From the NCBI GenBank assembly GCA_025980505.1, contig JAICXI010000065.1:1-7753 (forward strand): DNA of 7,753 nucleotides, written 5' to 3'. The notes below the pieces were generated by a model, which saw nothing but the letters and a program-made list of their open reading frames with translations, was not told the DNA's origin and did not search any database. The translations under genes were made by a program, and so were the position numbers. Numbering within the stretch: the stretch's first letter is position 1; each line of letters opens with the position of its first letter. This DNA comes from a bacterium. Its GTDB lineage: Bacteria > Oederibacteriota > Muellerivitia > Muellerivitales > Muellerivitaceae. Shown in pieces: positions 5,628 to 7,753 of this stretch.

Positions 5628-6722
5628 TTGCCCGGCAAGGTCAAGTGCATCGGAATCCTGACCGGCGGGGGTGACTGCCCGGGCTTGAACGCGGTCATCC
5701 GCGCGGTGGTCAAGGACGCCGTGCAAAACGGCATCCAGGTCATCGGCATCCGGGACGGCTGCCGGGGGCTGGGGGACAAGCACATGGCGGCCCTCGGGCC
5801 GGGCGACGGTTCCAACATCCTCACCTTGGGCGGCACCATCCTGGGTTCCTCCAACAAGGACAACCCCTTCCACCTCATTGAAAAGGACAAATCGGGCAAG
5901 ATCCACTACCACGACCGGAGCCGGGACATCCCCAAGAACCTGAGGCGGGTGGGCATTGAGGCCATGGTGATCCTGGGCGGCGACGGCAGCATGACGGTGG
6001 CCAACAAGCTTTCCCACATGGGCCTGAAGATCATCGGCGTTCCCAAGACCATCGACAACGACCTGATGGGAACCGACCAGACCTTCGGCCATGATACGGC
6101 CGTTTCCATCGCCACCGAGGCCATCGATCGGCTGCACACGGTGGCCGATTCCCACCACCGGGTCATCATCGTGGAAATCATGGGCCGTTACGCGGGCTGG
6201 CTGGCCTTGCGTTCCGGAATCGCGGGCGGCGGCGACATCATCCTGATCCCCGAAATCCCCTACGACGAAAAGAAGGTGGGGGAGGCCGTTTTGGAGCGGC
6301 GGCGGAAGGGCAAAAAAAGCAGCATTGTGGTCGTGGCGGAAGGCGCCCATCCCAAGGGCGGCAAGATGGTGGTGGACCGCATCAATCCCTTTTCCGCCGA
6401 ACGCATCCGCTTGGGCGGCATCAGCCGCCAACTGGCCCATCACTTGGAGGCCAAGTCCGGCGTGGAGACCCGTTCGGTCATCCTGGGCCACGTGGTTCGG
6501 GGCGGGACGCCCACCGCCTTTGACCGGAACCTGGCCACCCTCTTCGGGGTGCAAGCCATGAACCTGATTTCAAAGGGCCAGTTCGGCCGCATGGTGGCCC
6601 TCCGGAACAACCGGATGTCCTCCGTTCCCCTCGTGCAAGTGGGCGGCAAGACCCGCAAAGTCCCGGCCAACCACGAGCTCATCCGGGCCGCCAAAAGCAT
6701 CGGTGTGTCCTTCGGAGCCTGA
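5628..6722 (+). CDS. pfkA: 6-phosphofructokinase, mixed-substrate group III-like
   Basis: A 364-residue PfkA-family kinase phosphorylating fructose 6-phosphate to fructose 1,6-bisphosphate in glycolysis. Motifs: GGGDCPGLNAVIR (13-25), GGDGS (117-121), PKTIDND (139-145) with catalytic D143, MGRYAGWLAL (185-194) binding the sugar phosphate, AEGA (237-240), and GHVVRGGTP (287-295). Residue 120, equivalent to E. coli Gly104, is Gly as in ATP users. Residue 140, equivalent to Gly124, is Lys, which is typical of PPi-dependent enzymes. The Gly/Lys pair is known from group III enzymes, for example the ATP-dependent actinobacterial type, so ATP is the likelier donor. The chain is longer than the roughly 320 residues of E. 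coli PfkA. The start is TTG, 3 nt after the FKBP stop, with only a weak GGGGTG about 10 nt upstream, which fits translational coupling. Confidence 0.9.
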   Translation: MPGKVKCIGILTGGGDCPGLNAVIRAVVKDAVQNGIQVIGIRDGCRGLGDKHMAALGPGDGSNILTLGGTILGSSNKDNPFHLIEKDKSGKIHYHDRSRDIPKNLRRVGIEAMVILGGDGSMTVANKLSHMGLKIIGVPKTIDNDLMGTDQTFGHDTAVSIATEAIDRLHTVADSHHRVIIVEIMGRYAGWLALRSGIAGGGDIILIPEIPYDEKKVGEAVLERRRKGKKSSIVVVAEGAHPKGGKMVVDRINPFSAERIRLGGISRQLAHHLEAKSGVETRSVILGHVVRGGTPTAFDRNLATLFGVQAMNLISKGQFGRMVALRNNRMSSVPLVQVGGKTRKVPANHELIRAAKSIGVSFGA

Positions 6723-6724
6723 AG

Positions 6725-6808
6725 CCGGCCAGGGGGGAACCGCGCGCGGCGCAGGCCAAAAGAAGACGGGTTAACCGCGAAGGGGTCGGCGACCCTGCCG
6801 GTTTTTTT
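6725..6808 (+). terminator. Terminator or attenuator between pfk and cupin genes
   Basis: A run of seven T (6802-6808) follows GC-rich inverted repeats. A local hairpin, GGGTC (6783-6787) with GACCC (6791-6795), lies 6 nt before the T run. A longer-range stem fits directly onto the T run: CCGGC (6725-6729) and AGGG (6731-6734), with one bulged C, against CCCTGCCGG (6793-6801). These two structures exclude each other. The long stem encloses the repeated motif at 6755-6777. The simplest reading is the pfk terminator. The alternative is a conditional attenuator for the cupin gene. Confidence 0.6.
6755..6777 (+). repeat. Intergenic motif, copy 2 (before cupin gene)
   Basis: GCCAAAAGAA, then G, then ACGGGTTAACCG: identical to the motif at 4561-4582 except for the inserted G, in the same orientation. 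GGAAC again precedes it (6736-6740, 14 nt upstream). It begins 32 nt after the pfk stop and ends 75 nt before the cupin start codon, almost the same spacing to the next gene as copy 1. Confidence 0.7.
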
Positions 6809-6852
6809 GAGGCCGTACCTGGTTCATCCCATTCCCCGGTTCGAGGTGTTCC

Positions 6853-7335
6853 TTGACGGCTGAGGAAATTATCCGTTCGCTGGACTTGAAGCCCCATCCC
6901 GAGGGCGGTTATTACCGCGAAACCTACCGCGCTTCGGGAACCGTTCCCGGCCTTGGGAAGGGCAAGGACCGCGTTTATTCCACCGGCATCTACTACCTCC
7001 TGGTGCCCGGCGCCGTTTCCAAAATGCACCGCCTGGGGTGGGACGAGATGTTCCACTTCTACCTGGGCGATCCCGTGACCTGGGTATCCTTGGCGCCCCA
7101 GGGAGGGGTCCGGAAAGCCCTGCTTGGCAACCGCCTGGACAGGGGCGAGGAACCCCAACTGGTGATCCCGGCCAGGACCTGGTTCGGCGGTTATTTAAAC
7201 GAAGGGGGAAGCTTCGCCCTCATGGGCACCACGGTGGCCCCCGGGTTCGAATTCGAGGATTTTGTCCTGGGTTCCAGGGAGGAACTGCTGGCCGGGTTTC
7301 CCCGGGCGAAGGATGAAATATTGAAGCTCACTTGA
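6853..7335 (+). CDS. Cupin superfamily protein, DUF985 (Cupin_5)
   Basis: A 160-residue cytoplasmic beta-barrel protein of the DUF985/COG3542 cupin family. Diagnostic stretches are L-x-L-KPHPEGGYYRETYR (10-26), STGIYYLL (43-50), KMHRLGWDEMFHFYLGDP (57-74), which holds the cupin-like H59, E65 and H68, and FALMGTTVAPGFEFEDFVLG (121-140). The length is usual for the family. Known members are structurally solved cupins without a well-established reaction, and a sugar- or nucleotide-related ligand has been proposed. The start is TTG with GAGGTG at 6843-6848, 4 nt upstream. No later start would keep the conserved N-terminus. The leader carries the repeated motif and a terminator-like structure, so the gene may be regulated separately from pfk. 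Family assignment is firm, function is not. Confidence 0.85.
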   Translation: MTAEEIIRSLDLKPHPEGGYYRETYRASGTVPGLGKGKDRVYSTGIYYLLVPGAVSKMHRLGWDEMFHFYLGDPVTWVSLAPQGGVRKALLGNRLDRGEEPQLVIPARTWFGGYLNEGGSFALMGTTVAPGFEFEDFVLGSREELLAGFPRAKDEILKLT

Positions 7336-7392
7336 AACTTTGTTTTGTTTCCAATAGTACTAATAAGGTGGGATGTGCGACGGTAAAAACCC

Positions 7393-7399
7393 AAGGAGG
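7393..7399 (+). promoter_or_regulatory. Shine-Dalgarno choosing GTG over ATG start
   Basis: AAGGAGG ends 7 nt before GTG at 7407 but only 1 nt before the in-frame ATG at 7401. Spacing therefore favours GTG as the start of the last gene. This gives a signal peptide beginning MKKAL rather than MKVKKAL. Upstream, TTGAAA (7332-7337) resembles a -35 element, but no good -10 follows at the right distance. Confidence 0.6.
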
Positions 7400-7406
7400 A
7401 ATGAAA

Positions 7407-7753
7407 GTGAAAAAAGCGTTAACTTTGGCATTGGCGTTCGGTTTGATCCTGGCCTATTCGGTGGGGCGGGCGGAAGAGAAGGGGATGGGCCAAAAGGCGC
7501 CCACCGTCACCGTCACGGGCCTATTGGTGGACATGGCCTGTTACCTGGATGACGGCGACTCGGGCAACGACCACATGGGAATGAAGAAATGCGGCAGCGA
7601 GTGCCTGAAGAGCGGCAGCCCCGCGGGCCTGCTGGAGGGCAAGAAACTGTATGTGCTGGTCTTCCCGGCGGGGGCTTTCGCCGATTTCGTGGGCAAAAAA
7701 GTGGAGGTCACGGGCCAACTTTACGGCGGGACCAACCTGATCCCCCAGAAGGC
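7407..7753 (+). CDS. Secreted Cys/His-motif protein, 5' part
   Basis: The frame is open to the window end, leaving 115 visible residues. It begins with a Sec signal peptide (MKKALTLALAFGLILAYSVGRA), probably cleaved after A22, with no lipobox. The mature part starts with the beta-strand-like TVTVTGLLVDMACYL, then D-G-D-S-G-N-D-H-M-G-M-K-K-C-G-S-E-C-L-K-S-G-S-P-A-G-L-L. Thus C45, H56, C62 and C66 form a C-x10-H-x5-C-x3-C pattern that could bind a metal or form disulfides. Further on, LYVLVFPAGAFADFVGKKVEVTGQLYGG looks like the strands of a small barrel of OB type. I have seen this layout in uncharacterised secreted proteins of several phyla, but I do not know a tested function. Codon use resembles its neighbours. 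The function is unassigned and the C-terminus is missing. Confidence 0.75.
   Translation, partial: MKKALTLALAFGLILAYSVGRAEEKGMGQKAPTVTVTGLLVDMACYLDDGDSGNDHMGMKKCGSECLKSGSPAGLLEGKKLYVLVFPAGAFADFVGKKVEVTGQLYGGTNLIPQK

Noticed and set aside
5172..6554. Long minus-strand open frame (460 codons) opposite FKBP and pfk
   Set aside because: It lies antisense to two genes with clear family motifs. Its protein is a low-complexity Ala/Gly/His/Asp mix typical of reverse-strand reading of GC-rich genes, with no motif and no ribosome binding site.
4561..6777. The two motif copies as ends of a mobile element or composite transposon
   Set aside because: They are direct, not inverted, and enclose ordinary host-like genes with no transposase. 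No target-site duplication is evident.
6755..6801. Known riboswitch class (for example c-di-GMP, fluoride, preQ1 or guanidine)
   Set aside because: The conserved core strings I know for these classes are not present. I could not run a covariance search.
1..7753. CRISPR array, tRNA, rRNA, phage or defence genes
   Set aside because: No regularly spaced repeats, cloverleaf-like sequence, rRNA segments, integrase, transposase or defence-type domains were found on either strand.

Overview
The window is GC-rich bacterial chromosome with short intergenic gaps, several non-ATG starts backed by Shine-Dalgarno sequences, and ordinary housekeeping or accessory genes. A lipoprotein with a clear lipobox and a Sec-type secreted protein show an exporting cell, probably diderm. 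No gene fixes the taxon. The mix of a COG4586/4587/3694-type ABC exporter, a group III-like phosphofructokinase and TTG starts would suit an uncultured or poorly sampled phylum, but that is a guess. I see no rRNA, tRNA, CRISPR array, transposase or phage gene.

Layout. 1-442 (+): 3' end of a tetratricopeptide-repeat gene. 443-888: the longest gene-free stretch, relatively AT-rich, with three inverted-repeat structures. Two of these share an identical 9-bp stem, and the second is a good + strand terminator. 889-3575 (-): a three-gene ABC exporter operon, transcribed ATPase, permease, permease, convergent with the TPR gene. From about 3640 everything runs on +: a rhamnulose-1-phosphate aldolase-like gene (3705-4514), a small BON-domain gene (4657-4890) followed by a strong terminator, a coupled pair of FKBP-type prolyl isomerase lipoprotein and 6-phosphofructokinase (5136-6722), a DUF985-type cupin (6853-7335), and the 5' part of a secreted Cys/His-motif protein running off the window (7407-7753).

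How they relate. The ABC genes form one transporter. The FKBP and pfk genes are probably translationally coupled although their functions differ. The aldolase and PFK both handle phosphorylated sugars, but no other rhamnose gene is present, so a shared pathway is not shown.

The least explained signal is a 22/23-nt motif found twice, in the gaps before the BON and cupin genes, each time ending 74-75 nt before the start codon. In the first leader a downstream segment is perfectly complementary to the Shine-Dalgarno. In the second, a stem flanking the motif ends directly at a T7 run. This could be a small cis-regulatory RNA, an operator, or an intergenic repeat family. No defence system or other clearly new multi-gene system is visible.
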